In this document: in pieces, positions 9,824 through 18,592 of the stretch
How the letters are laid out: each line of letters begins with the position of its first letter
Position numbering within the stretch: the stretch's first letter is position 1
NCBI GenBank assembly: GCA_948469815.1
Contig: CAOKMR010000010.1
Coordinates: 1 to 47,117, forward strand
Direction: 5' to 3'
DNA: 47,117 nucleotides
Source of the DNA: an uncultured Clostridiaceae bacterium
GTDB lineage: Bacteria; Bacillota; Clostridia; TANB77; CAG-508
The notes under the pieces: model-generated
The model's input: the letters and a program-made list of their open reading frames with translations, nothing else
What the model was told of the DNA's origin: nothing
Databases searched by the model: none
Translations under genes and position numbers: made by a program

Positions 9824-10078
9824 ATGGAAATGGATAAGACAATGAATTTCAAATTAGAAAGAGACAAAAATTTAAAAACTAAGGAAACTTTAAAACAAGT
9901 TTATGATGCTTTAGTAGAAAAAGGATATAATCCTGTAAATCAAATAGTAGGTTATATATTATCAGGAGATCCAACATATATCACTAGTCACAAAAATGCA
10001 AGAAACATAATAAGACAAATAGAACGTGATGAATTACTAGAAAGAATGGTAGAAAATTATATAGGGATAAATGAATAA
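9824..10078 (+). CDS. ireB: IreB family regulatory phosphoprotein (UPF0297)
   Basis: This 84-aa protein has the family signature [20 protein letters not shown] followed by [19 protein letters not shown]. IreB is a small substrate of the IreK/PrkC Ser/Thr kinase and modulates envelope stress and antibiotic tolerance in Firmicutes. It sits in its canonical place directly before ruvX (overlapping its start) and the DUF1292 gene, but alaS, the common upstream neighbour, is absent. Instead ireB follows the GAF protein by 19 bp with its own AGGAGG site. Confidence 0.93.
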   Translation: MEMDKTMNFKLERDKNLKTKETLKQVYDALVEKGYNPVNQIVGYILSGDPTYITSHKNARNIIRQIERDELLERMVENYIGINE

Positions 10079-10496
10079 TATGCGAATATTAGGGATAGAT
10101 TATGGTGATGCAAGAGTTGGAATAGCGGTTTCAGACCCTTTAGGAATAACATCTCAAGGATTAGAAACAATACATCATGGAGGAAACGATAAAAAAGTCC
10201 TAAAAAGATTAGAAGAAATCATAGAAGAGTATCAAATTGGTACAATAGTAATAGGAATGCCTTTTAATATGGATGGAACTAGCTCTGAGAGAATAGAAGT
10301 AACAAATAAATTTATACACAAACTAAAATGTAAATTCAATAAAATTAAGATTGAAACAATTGATGAAAGATTAACAACAGTAGCAGCACACAAAACCATG
10401 AATATTCTTAATATAAATAGGAAGAATAAAAGAAATATAGTAGATACTATATCTGCGGGATATATATTAGAAACTTATATAAATAAAAATTTATAA
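10071..10496 (+). CDS. ruvX: RuvX/YqgF family Holliday-junction-resolvase-like nuclease
   Basis: This RNase H-fold protein is implicated in pre-16S rRNA processing and proposed as a Holliday junction resolvase. It has [19 protein letters not shown] at the N-terminus (catalytic Asp in GIDYG), [10 protein letters not shown], and [10 protein letters not shown] carrying the second acidic motif. Length is normal. The start at 10071 overlaps the ireB stop; ATG 10080 (MRILG) is equally plausible and matches family starts better, but its spacing from the AGGG site is longer. It is translationally coupled to ireB. Confidence 0.93.
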   Translation: MNNMRILGIDYGDARVGIAVSDPLGITSQGLETIHHGGNDKKVLKRLEEIIEEYQIGTIVIGMPFNMDGTSSERIEVTNKFIHKLKCKFNKIKIETIDERLTTVAAHKTMNILNINRKNKRNIVDTISAGYILETYINKNL

Positions 10497-10616
10497 TTTT
10501 AAACAGAAAGGTGTATGGGCGTCCTTTGGGCGTCAGTTTAATTAGATGCAATAAAAAAATAATAATAAGTTATATAAACAAATAATTATTTATATAGAAA
10601 GAAAGGAAGGAAAATA

Positions 10617-10925
10617 ATGGATAACGAACAAAATGGAATGGAAGAAGAATTAGAAAATGTTATAGTTTTAAATGATGAAAATGGAGAAGAAGTTAAATTT
10701 GAATTTTTAGATTTAATTGAATTAGATGGAGAAGAATATGTAGTATTATTACCAGCAAGTGATGCAGAAGATGCTGATGAAGTGGTAATTTTACGAGTTG
10801 AAGATACTGATTCAGAAGATGAAGAATCTTATGTAAGTGTTGAAGACGAAGAAATTCTTAATACAGTATTTAATATGTTTAAAGAAAAATTTAAAGATGA
10901 ATTCGATTTTATAGATGAAGACTAG
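10617..10925 (+). CDS. DUF1292 family acidic protein
   Basis: This 102-aa very acidic protein matches the DUF1292 (YrzB-like) pattern: VIVLNDENGEEVKFEFLD, then LDGEEYVVLLPA, then DEVVILRVE. It is the usual third member of the ireB-ruvX-DUF1292 cluster of Firmicutes. The function is unknown. It has a strong AAGGAAGG site. A palindromic repeat follows the stop directly. Confidence 0.9.
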   Translation: MDNEQNGMEEELENVIVLNDENGEEVKFEFLDLIELDGEEYVVLLPASDAEDADEVVILRVEDTDSEDEESYVSVEDEEILNTVFNMFKEKFKDEFDFIDED

Positions 10926-10926
10926 A

Positions 10927-10952
10927 TGTAGGGGTACATTGCATGTACCCCT
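10927..10952. repeat. Short palindromic intergenic repeat
   Basis: AGGGGTACAT-TGC-ATGTACCCCT, 10-bp perfect arms. It is a variant of the GTAGGGGCAC...GTGCCC family with both arms changed together (compensatory G-C to T-A), as expected if the fold matters. Confidence 0.75.
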
Positions 10953-11105
10953 ATTTAATAATGAATAATAAAATTTATCAAAAGCGAGTATTACAAGGAA
11001 AGCGAGCTCAAAATCCGCAGTCATATATGGTACGTCTAAGGACATTTTGGGTGAAGCTTGACAAAGTAATACGAAGCTTTTCATAAATTTTTGAAAGGAA
11101 AAATA

Positions 11106-12410
11106 ATGAATGTAGGATTTGTATCACTTGGTTGTAGCAAAAATTTAGTAGTAACAGAAGAAGTAATAGGACTATTTAGAAAACACAAATTTAATATTAT
11201 AAACAATGAAAAAGATGCAGATATTATTGTCATAAATACATGTGGATTTATTGAAGCAGCAAAACAAGAAGCAATTGACACTATACTTGAAATGGCACAA
11301 TATAAAAATGGTAGATGCAAATATCTAATAGTAATAGGCTGTATGGTAGAGAGGTATGCTGAAGAACTGAAAAAAGCATTGCCAGAGGTTGATTTATTTA
11401 TAAGAATTAAAGACTACAACAAAATATGGACAAAAATATCAGAATTATTAAAAGCAGAAATATCAAATGATTGTTTAACATGGCAAAATAGAGTAATTAC
11501 CACAGGAAATACAATGGCATATTTAAAAATAGCAGAAGGCTGTAGTAACTATTGTACATATTGTGCAATACCAAAGATACAAGGTAAATATATTTCAAGA
11601 GATTTTGAAGAGATTATAAAAGAGGCAAAGAGCTTAGCAGAAAAAGGAATAAAAGAATTAATAGTAATAGCTCAAGACACCACAAAATATGGAATAGATT
11701 TATATGGAAAACCAAGATTATCAGAACTTTTACAAGAATTGTGCAAAATAGATGGAATAGAATGGATTAGATTTTTATATGCATATCCTGAAAGCATTAC
11801 AGATGAGCTAATAGCAACAGTAAAGGAAAATGATAAAATATGTAAGTACTTTGATATTCCAATACAACATATATCAGATGAAGTATTAAAAAGAATGAAT
11901 AGAAAAAGTGATGGAGAAAGCATAAAACAATTAATTAGCAAAATAAGAAATCAAATTCCAGAGGCAATTTTAAGAACAACATTAATAGTAGGATTTCCAG
12001 GTGAAACAAATGAAGACTTTGAAAAATTATACAAATTTGTACAAGATGCAAAATTTGATAAATTAGGAGCATTTACATACTCAAAAGAAGATGGAACACC
12101 AGCAGAAAAAATGGAAAATCAAATACATTCAAGTACAAAAAAATCTAGATATAACAAAATAATGAAATTACAAAAAGAAATATCAGAAGAAAGACTAAAA
12201 AGCAAAATTGGAAAAACCTATAAAACATTAATCGAAGAAAAATCATTTGACGGAAGATATTTAATAGGAAGGACATATATGGATGTTCCAGACGAAGATG
12301 GAGTAGTATTTATAGAAAATACTAAAGACAAAGATTTAATAGGAAAATTTGTAGATGTAGAGATTATTAATGTACAAGAATACGACCTAATCGGTCAATT
12401 CAAAAAATAA
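11106..12410 (+). CDS. rimO: Ribosomal protein S12 methylthiotransferase RimO
   Basis: This radical SAM enzyme adds a methylthio group to the conserved Asp of ribosomal protein S12. The N-terminal UPF0004 domain opens with MNVGFVSLGCSKN and has NTCGFIEAAKQEAIDTI, typical of RimO rather than MiaB. The radical SAM cluster motif CxxxCxxC is in EGCSNYCTYCAIP. A C-terminal TRAM domain ends in DLIGQF. Start: ATG 11106 has a GAAAGGA site 6 nt upstream. An in-frame TTG at 11091 lies upstream of that site and is rejected. The protein is 434 aa. Confidence 0.95.
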   Translation: MNVGFVSLGCSKNLVVTEEVIGLFRKHKFNIINNEKDADIIVINTCGFIEAAKQEAIDTILEMAQYKNGRCKYLIVIGCMVERYAEELKKALPEVDLFIRIKDYNKIWTKISELLKAEISNDCLTWQNRVITTGNTMAYLKIAEGCSNYCTYCAIPKIQGKYISRDFEEIIKEAKSLAEKGIKELIVIAQDTTKYGIDLYGKPRLSELLQELCKIDGIEWIRFLYAYPESITDELIATVKENDKICKYFDIPIQHISDEVLKRMNRKSDGESIKQLISKIRNQIPEAILRTTLIVGFPGETNEDFEKLYKFVQDAKFDKLGAFTYSKEDGTPAEKMENQIHSSTKKSRYNKIMKLQKEISEERLKSKIGKTYKTLIEEKSFDGRYLIGRTYMDVPDEDGVVFIENTKDKDLIGKFVDVEIINVQEYDLIGQFKK

Positions 12411-12507
12411 TCAGCATATTGCGTCGTTAGATTTCAAATGAAATCAAATCAACGTACAACAGTACGTCTCATTGATTTCATTTTCATCTGCCTAGCACTA
12501 TACTAAT
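12411..12507. repeat. MITE-like palindromic element, copy 2
   Basis: This element immediately follows rimO. Positions 12439-12480 repeat 2911-2952 with one mismatch and fold into a long stem-loop around GTAC-AACA-GTAC. It may double as the rimO terminator. Confidence 0.7.
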
Positions 12508-12643
12508 TCTTTTTTGAATTATATAAAGGCTATAATCTCTAGCCCCCAGATTTTCTCCTTACAGTCGAAAACTTTGGTAGGGCGATAACAAATTAAAGAA
12601 AAATCTTTGATTTTTCTTATTTGTTCTATGAATTATAAATCGT

Positions 12644-12717
12644 TGTAGGGGCACATTGCATGTGCCCACTGGAAGAATCAACAAATTCAAATTGGGCACG
12701 TGCAACGTGCCCCTACG
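12644..12717. repeat. Pair of inverted short palindromic repeats
   Basis: GTAGGGGCACATTGCATGTG at 12645 and, in opposite orientation, GGGCACGTGCAACGTGCCCC from 12693, flank about 25 bp. They belong to the family also seen at 29, 10927, 13787 and 28189. Together with the copy-2 element they fill the rimO-purM gap, which has no gene. Confidence 0.7.
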
Positions 12718-12751
12718 ATAAAATATTATTAATAAAGAGAGGATAAGAAAC

Positions 12752-13783
12752 ATGGAAAATAATAGTTTAAAATATGATGTGAATATAGATGAAGCAAATC
12801 AAGCAAAAAAGGACATGGCAGACAGCTTAGCAACAGACAACAAAAGAGTATTAAATAAAATAGGAGCATTTTCATCACTATATGATATAAAATTTGAAGA
12901 ATACAAAAATCCAGTATTAGTACTAAAAACAGAAGAACCAGGTTCAAAGCAATTAATAGCAGCACAATACGATAAATTAGAAAATGTATCATATGACATG
13001 ATAAATCACTTAATAAACGATTGTATAGTAATGGGAGCAAAACCATTAACAGTTCAAGATGCTATAATTTGTGGAAAAATGGACAAAGTAGCAATAAACA
13101 AAATAGTAAAAGCAGTATCTGATGCATGTAAAGCACAAGGTTGTGTACTAACAGGAGGAGAAACATCAGAGCAACCAGGAGTATTAGAAGCAGGTACATA
13201 TATATTAACATCAAGTATAGTAGGAATAGTAGATAAAGACAGAATAATAGATGGTTCAAAAATAGAAATAGGAGATGTAGTAATATCAGTTGAATCTAGT
13301 GGAGTTCATACAAATGGATATACATTAGTAAGACAAATAATGAAACAATCACCCAAAATATTAGAAGAAAAAGTAGGAGATAAAACTTTTATCGAAGCAA
13401 TATTAGAACCACATAGATGTTATTACAAAACAATAAAAGACTTATTCCCAGAAAATATAATTACAGGACTTGCACATATAACAGGTGGAGGAATAAAAGA
13501 AAACTTAAACAGAATATTACCTGAAAATGTAAATGCAAAAATAGATGCAAGTAAATATCAAATACTAGACATATTTAAATTAATAAAAAAATATGGAAAT
13601 GTTGAAGATAAAGAAATGCTAAGAACATTTAATTTAGGTGTTGGATTAACAATAGTAGCAAAAAGAGAAAATGCAGAAAAAATAATGAATCACATAAAGG
13701 AACAAGGAGTAAATTGTTACGAAATAGGAGAAATAGTGCCAGGAAATAAACAAGTAGAGGTAGTAGAAGAATTTAAATGGTAA
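12752..13783 (+). CDS. purM: Phosphoribosylformylglycinamidine cyclo-ligase (AIR synthetase)
   Basis: PurM closes the imidazole ring in purine synthesis (FGAM + ATP to AIR). This 343-aa protein shows the family features: KIGAFSSLYDI near the N-terminus, VMGAKPLTVQD, LTGGETSEQPGV (nucleotide-binding loop), VESSGVHTNGYTL, GLAHITGGGIKENLNR and FNLGVGL. It stands alone here; no other pur gene is in the window, unlike the usual pur operon. It has a GAGAGGA site. A short palindromic repeat begins 3 bp after the stop. Confidence 0.95.
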   Translation: MENNSLKYDVNIDEANQAKKDMADSLATDNKRVLNKIGAFSSLYDIKFEEYKNPVLVLKTEEPGSKQLIAAQYDKLENVSYDMINHLINDCIVMGAKPLTVQDAIICGKMDKVAINKIVKAVSDACKAQGCVLTGGETSEQPGVLEAGTYILTSSIVGIVDKDRIIDGSKIEIGDVVISVESSGVHTNGYTLVRQIMKQSPKILEEKVGDKTFIEAILEPHRCYYKTIKDLFPENIITGLAHITGGGIKENLNRILPENVNAKIDASKYQILDIFKLIKKYGNVEDKEMLRTFNLGVGLTIVAKRENAEKIMNHIKEQGVNCYEIGEIVPGNKQVEVVEEFKW

Positions 13784-13786
13784 ATA

Positions 13787-13809
13787 GTAGGGGCACATTG
13801 CATGTGCCC
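13787..13809. repeat. Short palindromic intergenic repeat
   Basis: GTAGGGGCACATTGCATGTG plus CCC. It is nearly identical to the copies at 12644 and 28189 and directly follows purM, where it could act as its transcript end. Confidence 0.75.
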
Positions 13810-13866
13810 AATAAGGAAACAAAAAATGCGCATTGGGTGCGCATTGGTGATGTAAAAAAATGTGTG

Positions 13867-13918
13867 GAAGAATAAAAGGGCAGGAACTAAATGTTCCTGT
13901 CATTATGTATAGACATAA
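13867..13918 (+). repeat. Upstream copy of the DUF4143 gene 3' end
   Basis: About 52 bp (GAAGAATAAAAGGGCAGGAA onward) match 15299-15350, which spans the last codons, stop and terminator of the ATPase gene. The hairpin loop is TAAAT here and ATTTA there, its reverse complement. The rest of the 13810-14054 gap shows no gene. Confidence 0.8.
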
Positions 13919-14054
13919 ATAGAAAAAATATTAAAAAAGTAATTGCCTAAATTCACTATACTGTAAAAAAATACATATAAAATAAAAAAGAGTAAATAAT
14001 AGTAAACAGAATACAAAAAAAATCCAATTTTGTTTAATGAACTAGACAAAATTA

Positions 14055-14083
14055 TTGACAGATATTAATGAATGTTCTATAAT
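14055..14083 (+). promoter_or_regulatory. Perfect consensus sigma-A promoter
   Basis: TTGACA (14055-14060), a 17-bp spacer, and TATAAT (14078-14083). The expected transcript start near 14090 rules out the upstream in-frame ATG at 14072 as the start of the ATPase gene. Confidence 0.85.
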
Positions 14084-14107
14084 AAAATAGATGAGGAGGG
14101 TTGGAAC

Positions 14108-15307
14108 ATGATTATTCGTGAAAAATATTTATCTAAGATTAGACCATTTTATGATCAAGATTTAATAAAGGTAATAATGGGAATTAGAAGATGTGGTAAA
14201 TCAATTATACTATTACAAATAATAGATGAATTAAAACAAAAAGGAATACCAGAAGCCCAAATAATATATATTAACTTTGAATATGAAGATTATGCATTTA
14301 TAAAAAATGATATGGATTTACACAATTACATCAAAGAAAAAATAGTAAATAAAGATAAATATTATTTATTATTTGATGAGATACAAAATGTTGAAAATTG
14401 GGAAAAAGCAATAAATTCATTTAAAGCATCTAAAAATGTATCAATTTTTATTACTGGCTCTAATAGTGATTTACTATCTGGCGATCTTGCTACACATATA
14501 GCAGGAAGATATGTAAGTTTTAGAACATATCCATTCACATTTAAAGAAGTATGTGAATTAAAAAATGTAACAGATAAAAGAGATCGAGAAGAAGTATTTG
14601 ATGATTATATGACATGGGGAGGAATGCCACAAAGATTTATTTTAACAGATGAAATTCAGACAAGAACATATTTATCAGATATTTATAATTCTATTTTAGT
14701 AAAAGATATTATAACTAGATTTAATATAAAAGATTTAGATTTATTTAATAGAATAGTAGAATATATAGTTACAACACTATCACAAAATTTTTCTGCAGAA
14801 AGTTTATCAAATTATTTCGCAAATAAAGATGACAGGGAAGTCTCAAAAGTAACTTTATACAATTATTTAGAATATATGTCAAAAGCTATGGTGATAAATA
14901 AGGCAGATAGATATGATGTTAGAGGCAAAAGAATATTAAATGGTAAATATAAATACTATTTAACAGATTTAGGATTTGGACAAATAATGAATGTTGGAAA
15001 AAGACCACAATTAGGAGCGTATTTAGAAAACGTTGTATATAATGAACTATTAGCTAGAGGATATGATGTTAAGGTAGGAAATTTAGAAAATGGAGAAATA
15101 GACTTTATAGCTACAAGATTTAAAGAAAAAATATATATCCAAGTTGCATACATTTTAGCTGATGATTCTGTTGTAGATAGAGAATTTGGGGCATTTAAAA
15201 ATATAGAAGATAATTACCCTAAATATGTAATAACAATGGATAAATTTGATTTTTCACAAAATGGTATAATTCATAAAAATATAATTGATTGGTTGCTAGA
15301 AGAATAA
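14108..15307 (+). CDS. AAA_14/DUF4143 family ATPase
   Basis: The N-terminal P-loop domain has GIRRCGKSIILLQI (Walker A, near residue 25), LLFDEIQNVENW (Walker B) and ITGSNSDLLSGDL (sensor 1). The C-terminal DUF4143 domain has LTDLGFGQIMN, LENVVYNELLARGYDV and EIDFIA, a nuclease-like lid. These ATPases are common in anaerobes as accessory genes with no agreed role. They are often multicopy and linked to toxin-antitoxin or defence loci. Start ATG 14108 is set by a GAGGAGGG site and the promoter position. The gene is bracketed by two copies of its own 3' end, suggesting duplication or mobility. Length is 399 aa. Confidence 0.88.
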   Translation: MIIREKYLSKIRPFYDQDLIKVIMGIRRCGKSIILLQIIDELKQKGIPEAQIIYINFEYEDYAFIKNDMDLHNYIKEKIVNKDKYYLLFDEIQNVENWEKAINSFKASKNVSIFITGSNSDLLSGDLATHIAGRYVSFRTYPFTFKEVCELKNVTDKRDREEVFDDYMTWGGMPQRFILTDEIQTRTYLSDIYNSILVKDIITRFNIKDLDLFNRIVEYIVTTLSQNFSAESLSNYFANKDDREVSKVTLYNYLEYMSKAMVINKADRYDVRGKRILNGKYKYYLTDLGFGQIMNVGKRPQLGAYLENVVYNELLARGYDVKVGNLENGEIDFIATRFKEKIYIQVAYILADDSVVDREFGAFKNIEDNYPKYVITMDKFDFSQNGIIHKNIIDWLLEE

Positions 15308-15350
15308 AAGGGCAGGAACATTTAGTTCCTGCCCTTATGTATAAACATAA
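15299..15350 (+). terminator. Terminator of the DUF4143 gene, part of flanking repeat
   Basis: A 12-bp perfect stem (AAGGGCAGGAAC at 15308-15319 and its complement at 15325-15336) has a 5-nt loop. The whole 15299-15350 segment is the downstream copy of the repeat at 13867-13918. Confidence 0.75.
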
Positions 15351-15397
15351 AAGTGGGAAAGAAATATTCCTGCGAAAATCATAAGCTAGTAATTAAA

Positions 15398-15601
15398 TTA
15401 TTTGTTAGCCATGTTGTTTTCAGCTTGTTGTATTAATTTTTTAACCATGTTACCACCGATTCTACCAGCGTCTCTTGAAGATAGGTTACCATTATAACCA
15501 TCTTTTAAAGTTACACCAACTTCACTAGCTACTTCATATTTGAATTTATCTAAAGCGTCCATAGCTTCTGGAACTAATTTTTTGTTTGAATTGTTTGCCA
15601 T
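15398..15601 (-). CDS. Alpha/beta-type small acid-soluble spore protein
   Basis: This 67-aa protein carries both SASP signatures: KYEVASEVGV around the GPR protease cleavage site, and GRIGGNMVKKLI in the DNA-binding C-terminal half. Such proteins coat and protect spore DNA and are degraded on germination. Two in-frame ATGs exist; the second (ending at 15601) is 9 nt from AGGAGG and gives MANNSNKK, while the first (15607) is too close to that site. It is convergent with the ATPase gene. It would be expected to be sigma-G controlled, but I could not identify a clear sigma-G promoter. Confidence 0.95.
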   Translation of the reverse strand: MANNSNKKLVPEAMDALDKFKYEVASEVGVTLKDGYNGNLSSRDAGRIGGNMVKKLIQQAENNMANK

Positions 15602-15642
15602 TATCATTCACCTCCTAGAATAAAACGTTTTGCTATGAAACA

Positions 15643-15657
15643 ATTTGGTCACCAAAT
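15643..15657. promoter_or_regulatory. Perfect dyad upstream of the spore protein gene
   Basis: ATTTGGT-C-ACCAAAT, 7-bp arms, 42 bp upstream of the SASP start. It could be an operator. No regulator is identified. The rest of the 15658-15938 gap is AT-rich without a gene. Confidence 0.4.
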
Positions 15658-15938
15658 CATTTCGTATTATATATTGTGCAATATCAAGAAAAATAAACAA
15701 GAAATATTTGGTAAAAATGTAAAACTAATACATGGAATAAGAAATAAAAAAATGTTAATATATATTAAAGGTTGAGAAATATTACAAATCAGGGCGTTTA
15801 TAAAAGATTTCGTTAATTGTAAAAAAGTAAATTTTGTTCATTAACTAATATAAAAATAGTAAAATTCCCTATATTAAATTAGAATATTACAAAAATATTA
15901 CACGAATATGACTTTTATATTACAAAAATTATAAACTG

Positions 15939-15967
15939 TTGAATATAGTAAAAATCTAGCGTATAAT
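15939..15967 (+). promoter_or_regulatory. Sigma-A promoter of the second Tad-like operon
   Basis: TTGAAT (15939-15944), 17 bp, TATAAT (15962-15967), 43 bp before the CpaB-like start. Confidence 0.8.
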
Positions 15968-16010
15968 ATAAATTAGTATGATTATTTGTAGAAAAAGGGA
16001 GGAATTTGAA

Positions 16011-16976
16011 ATGGCATCAAATCCAATGCAAAGAAAAGCAAGAAATTCATTTTTATTAGGAGTATTTATTACAATGATAATAGCAGCAATTGTAATAGCA
16101 TTCCTTTTGTATATGATGTATAAGCAAAAAACAGAAAGTGAAGAAATAGAAAATGATAAAATAACAGTTTATGTATTAATTAAAGATGTGGAATCAGGAA
16201 CAAATGTAGCAACCAAGACTGAAAAAGGTGGAATACTAACAAAAGAATTAGCTACTGTAGAAGTAACAAGAAAAGCGGCACCTGAAACAGCAATAACAGC
16301 ATCTAATTATTCAAATGTAATAACAGAAAACTCATTATTTAAAATAGATTTAAAATCAGGAACAATATTGTCAACAGATATGATAGTAGAATCAAGTGAC
16401 AAAACACAAGATGATACAAGAGAGCAAGAATTAAACATGATAGTATTACCTTCACAATTAAAAGAAGATGACTATGTAGATATAAGACTACGTTTACCAA
16501 GTGGACAAGATTATATAGTAGTATCAAAAAAGAAAATATTAAAAGCAGATGAAATTACTATGTGGATAAAACTAACAGAAGATGAAATTCTAACATTATC
16601 AAACGCAATAGTTGAAGCATATCAAATAGATGGAACACTACTATATGCAACCACATATGTAGAGCCAGGAATACAACAAGCTGCATCAGTTACATATATT
16701 CCAACAAGAGAAGTATCACAATTAATAAATAGTAATCCAAATGTTGTACAAACTGCAAAAGATGAATTAGCAAAAAGATACAACAATGCTACATTATTGA
16801 GTGGAAGAAATGATATTATAAATCCAGCAGTAATGGCTATAGGTGAAGAAGCACAAGCAAATGTAGCAACAGGAACTGCTACAGCAATTGAAGCACAAAA
16901 ACAATCAAGAGAAGATTATATTAAAGAACTAGAAACAAAACAAGCAACAACAACTACAATGACTGCAACTGAATAA
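16011..16976 (+). CDS. CpaB/RcpC-like pilus assembly protein
   Basis: This 321-aa protein has one N-terminal transmembrane helix (SFLLGVFITMIIAAIVIAFL). A SAF/CpaB-like domain follows: ITVYVLIKDVESGTNV, SGTILSTDMIV, then LPSQLKEDDYVDIRLRLPSG. CpaB/RcpC proteins act in Flp/Tad pilus assembly on the outer side of the membrane. ATG 16011 is 8 nt after AGGGAGG; an in-frame ATG at 15978 lacks a site and is rejected. It is the first gene of an operon continuing into two ParA-like genes, the ATPase, the platform protein and the pilins. The C-terminal 60 residues are Ala/Thr/Gln-rich and probably disordered. Confidence 0.8.
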   Translation: MASNPMQRKARNSFLLGVFITMIIAAIVIAFLLYMMYKQKTESEEIENDKITVYVLIKDVESGTNVATKTEKGGILTKELATVEVTRKAAPETAITASNYSNVITENSLFKIDLKSGTILSTDMIVESSDKTQDDTREQELNMIVLPSQLKEDDYVDIRLRLPSGQDYIVVSKKKILKADEITMWIKLTEDEILTLSNAIVEAYQIDGTLLYATTYVEPGIQQAASVTYIPTREVSQLINSNPNVVQTAKDELAKRYNNATLLSGRNDIINPAVMAIGEEAQANVATGTATAIEAQKQSREDYIKELETKQATTTTMTATE

Positions 16977-17017
16977 AAAATATAAAATTGACAATCAGAA
17001 GAAAAGGAGAAAATATA

Positions 17018-17719
17018 ATGAAAAGAGTCGGATTTATAGGAGCATATGATAAAGCAAATTTAATAATGTGTATTGCAAAAATTTTAACTATGAAAAATAA
17101 AAGAGTATTAATAATAGATACAACAGCAGAACAGAAATTTAGATACATAGTGCCTACTTTAGAACCGACTATGACATATATAACAACGTGGGAAGAGATA
17201 GATGTAGCAGTTGGGTTTAATAAATTAGAACATATATATGATTACATTGGGATTTCAGAAGAAACAGCAGAATATGATGTGATATTAATGAATATAGATA
17301 ATTCAAATACATTAGAAAGCATGGAAGCAGAAAAAAATGACATTAATTGTTTTGTAACAGCTATGGATTTATACTCAATTAGAAAAGGAATTGAGATATT
17401 TCACAATATTAGAAGACCTATGAGATTAGCTAAAATTATATTTTCAAGGCAAATGAATGAAGCAGATAATGAATATATAGATTACTTAGCAGCAGAAGCC
17501 AAAATGCAATGGGATGAAAGACAAATATTCTTTCCATTAATATTGGATGACAAATATGTTGAAATGGACAACCAATTAATTTATAGACTTGGGTTAAAAT
17601 CAATGAGTTCTTTATACAAAGATAGTTTAGCTCAATTAACAAGTATGCTATTTGAAAATGAAATTAAAGAACAAGAAGCAAAAAAAATAATAAAAGCATT
17701 AGAAAGGAGTGGCATATAG
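17018..17719 (+). CDS. ParA/MinD-like protein without a P-loop
   Basis: This 233-aa protein begins KRVGFIGAYDKANLIMCIAK and then has KNKRVLIIDTT, the typical first two strands of a ParA/MinD fold. The P-loop position (GAYDKANL) has no GKT. YDVILMNID matches the Walker B strand. CpaE-type members of Tad systems are related. Without a P-loop it probably acts as a structural subunit, perhaps as a heterodimer with the next gene product. ATG 17018 follows AAAGGAGA; the upstream in-frame codon at 16988 has no site. The stop abuts the start of the next gene. Confidence 0.7.
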   Translation: MKRVGFIGAYDKANLIMCIAKILTMKNKRVLIIDTTAEQKFRYIVPTLEPTMTYITTWEEIDVAVGFNKLEHIYDYIGISEETAEYDVILMNIDNSNTLESMEAEKNDINCFVTAMDLYSIRKGIEIFHNIRRPMRLAKIIFSRQMNEADNEYIDYLAAEAKMQWDERQIFFPLILDDKYVEMDNQLIYRLGLKSMSSLYKDSLAQLTSMLFENEIKEQEAKKIIKALERSGI

Positions 17720-18562
17720 ATGTCTATAATAACTTTTTGGAATAATAGCAAAAGTGGTCACATAGGACAAACATCATCTTTAGTAGCAGTAGCTACATTA
17801 ATGGCAGTAGAGCATAACTATAAGATTTTATTGATTTCAACAGAAAATGGAGCTATGGAGTTAGATAAGGCATATGGTGTATCAGAAAATTCTGCTATGA
17901 AATTTTTAGGATTAAAAGAAGTAAGATTTAATTCTGGAATAGAAGGAGTAATGAAATTAGCAAACAGTGGTAAATTAACACCACAATTAATAGGGAATTT
18001 TACAAAAATAGTATTAAAAAATAGATTGGAAGTAATTGCAGGAAAAAAAGAAACGAATGAAGAAGAAAATGAAAAATTTGATGCTAATGGTTATCCAGAT
18101 GTAATAAAAATAGCAAATAAATATTATGATATGGTATTTGTTGATTTAGATAGAGGACTAGAATCAAATATAACAAGAAAAATACTAGAAGCATCAAATT
18201 TAATAATTTGTAATATGGAGCAAAAAATTGAAGAAGTAGAAAATTTAGTAGAATTACAAAGAAAAGAAAAAATAGTAAATGGAAAAAATATTATGTACTT
18301 ACTAAATAGATATGAAAAAAACTCAAAATATAATGCAAAAAATATTATAAGAAGTTCAAGAATGAAAAAAGACTTATATACAGTACCATATGACTTAATG
18401 TATAGTGATGCACTACAAGATGGAGTAGTAGATCAATGGATATTAAATCCTAAAATTAGAAAAGCAACAATAGAAGAAGAACATGGATTTTTCATATCAC
18501 AAGTAAATAAATTTTGTGAAGGAATAATTTATAAATTACAGGAGTTACATGTGTTGGGGTAG
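17720..18562 (+). CDS. ParA/MinD-like protein with altered Walker A
   Basis: This 280-aa protein begins MSIITFWNNSKSGHIGQTSS, where the usual KGGxGKT is KSGHIGQT: the P-loop Lys is replaced by Gln. YKILLISTENG and YYDMVFVDLDRG correspond to strand 2 and the Walker B region. It starts at the base after the stop of the previous ParA-like gene, so the two are translationally coupled and probably interact. ATP hydrolysis is doubtful; binding remains possible. Its role is inferred from position next to the CpaF-like ATPase. Confidence 0.72.
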   Translation: MSIITFWNNSKSGHIGQTSSLVAVATLMAVEHNYKILLISTENGAMELDKAYGVSENSAMKFLGLKEVRFNSGIEGVMKLANSGKLTPQLIGNFTKIVLKNRLEVIAGKKETNEEENEKFDANGYPDVIKIANKYYDMVFVDLDRGLESNITRKILEASNLIICNMEQKIEEVENLVELQRKEKIVNGKNIMYLLNRYEKNSKYNAKNIIRSSRMKKDLYTVPYDLMYSDALQDGVVDQWILNPKIRKATIEEEHGFFISQVNKFCEGIIYKLQELHVLG

Positions 18563-18592
18563 TTTAAGGCATACAAAGGAGTGATATTGATA

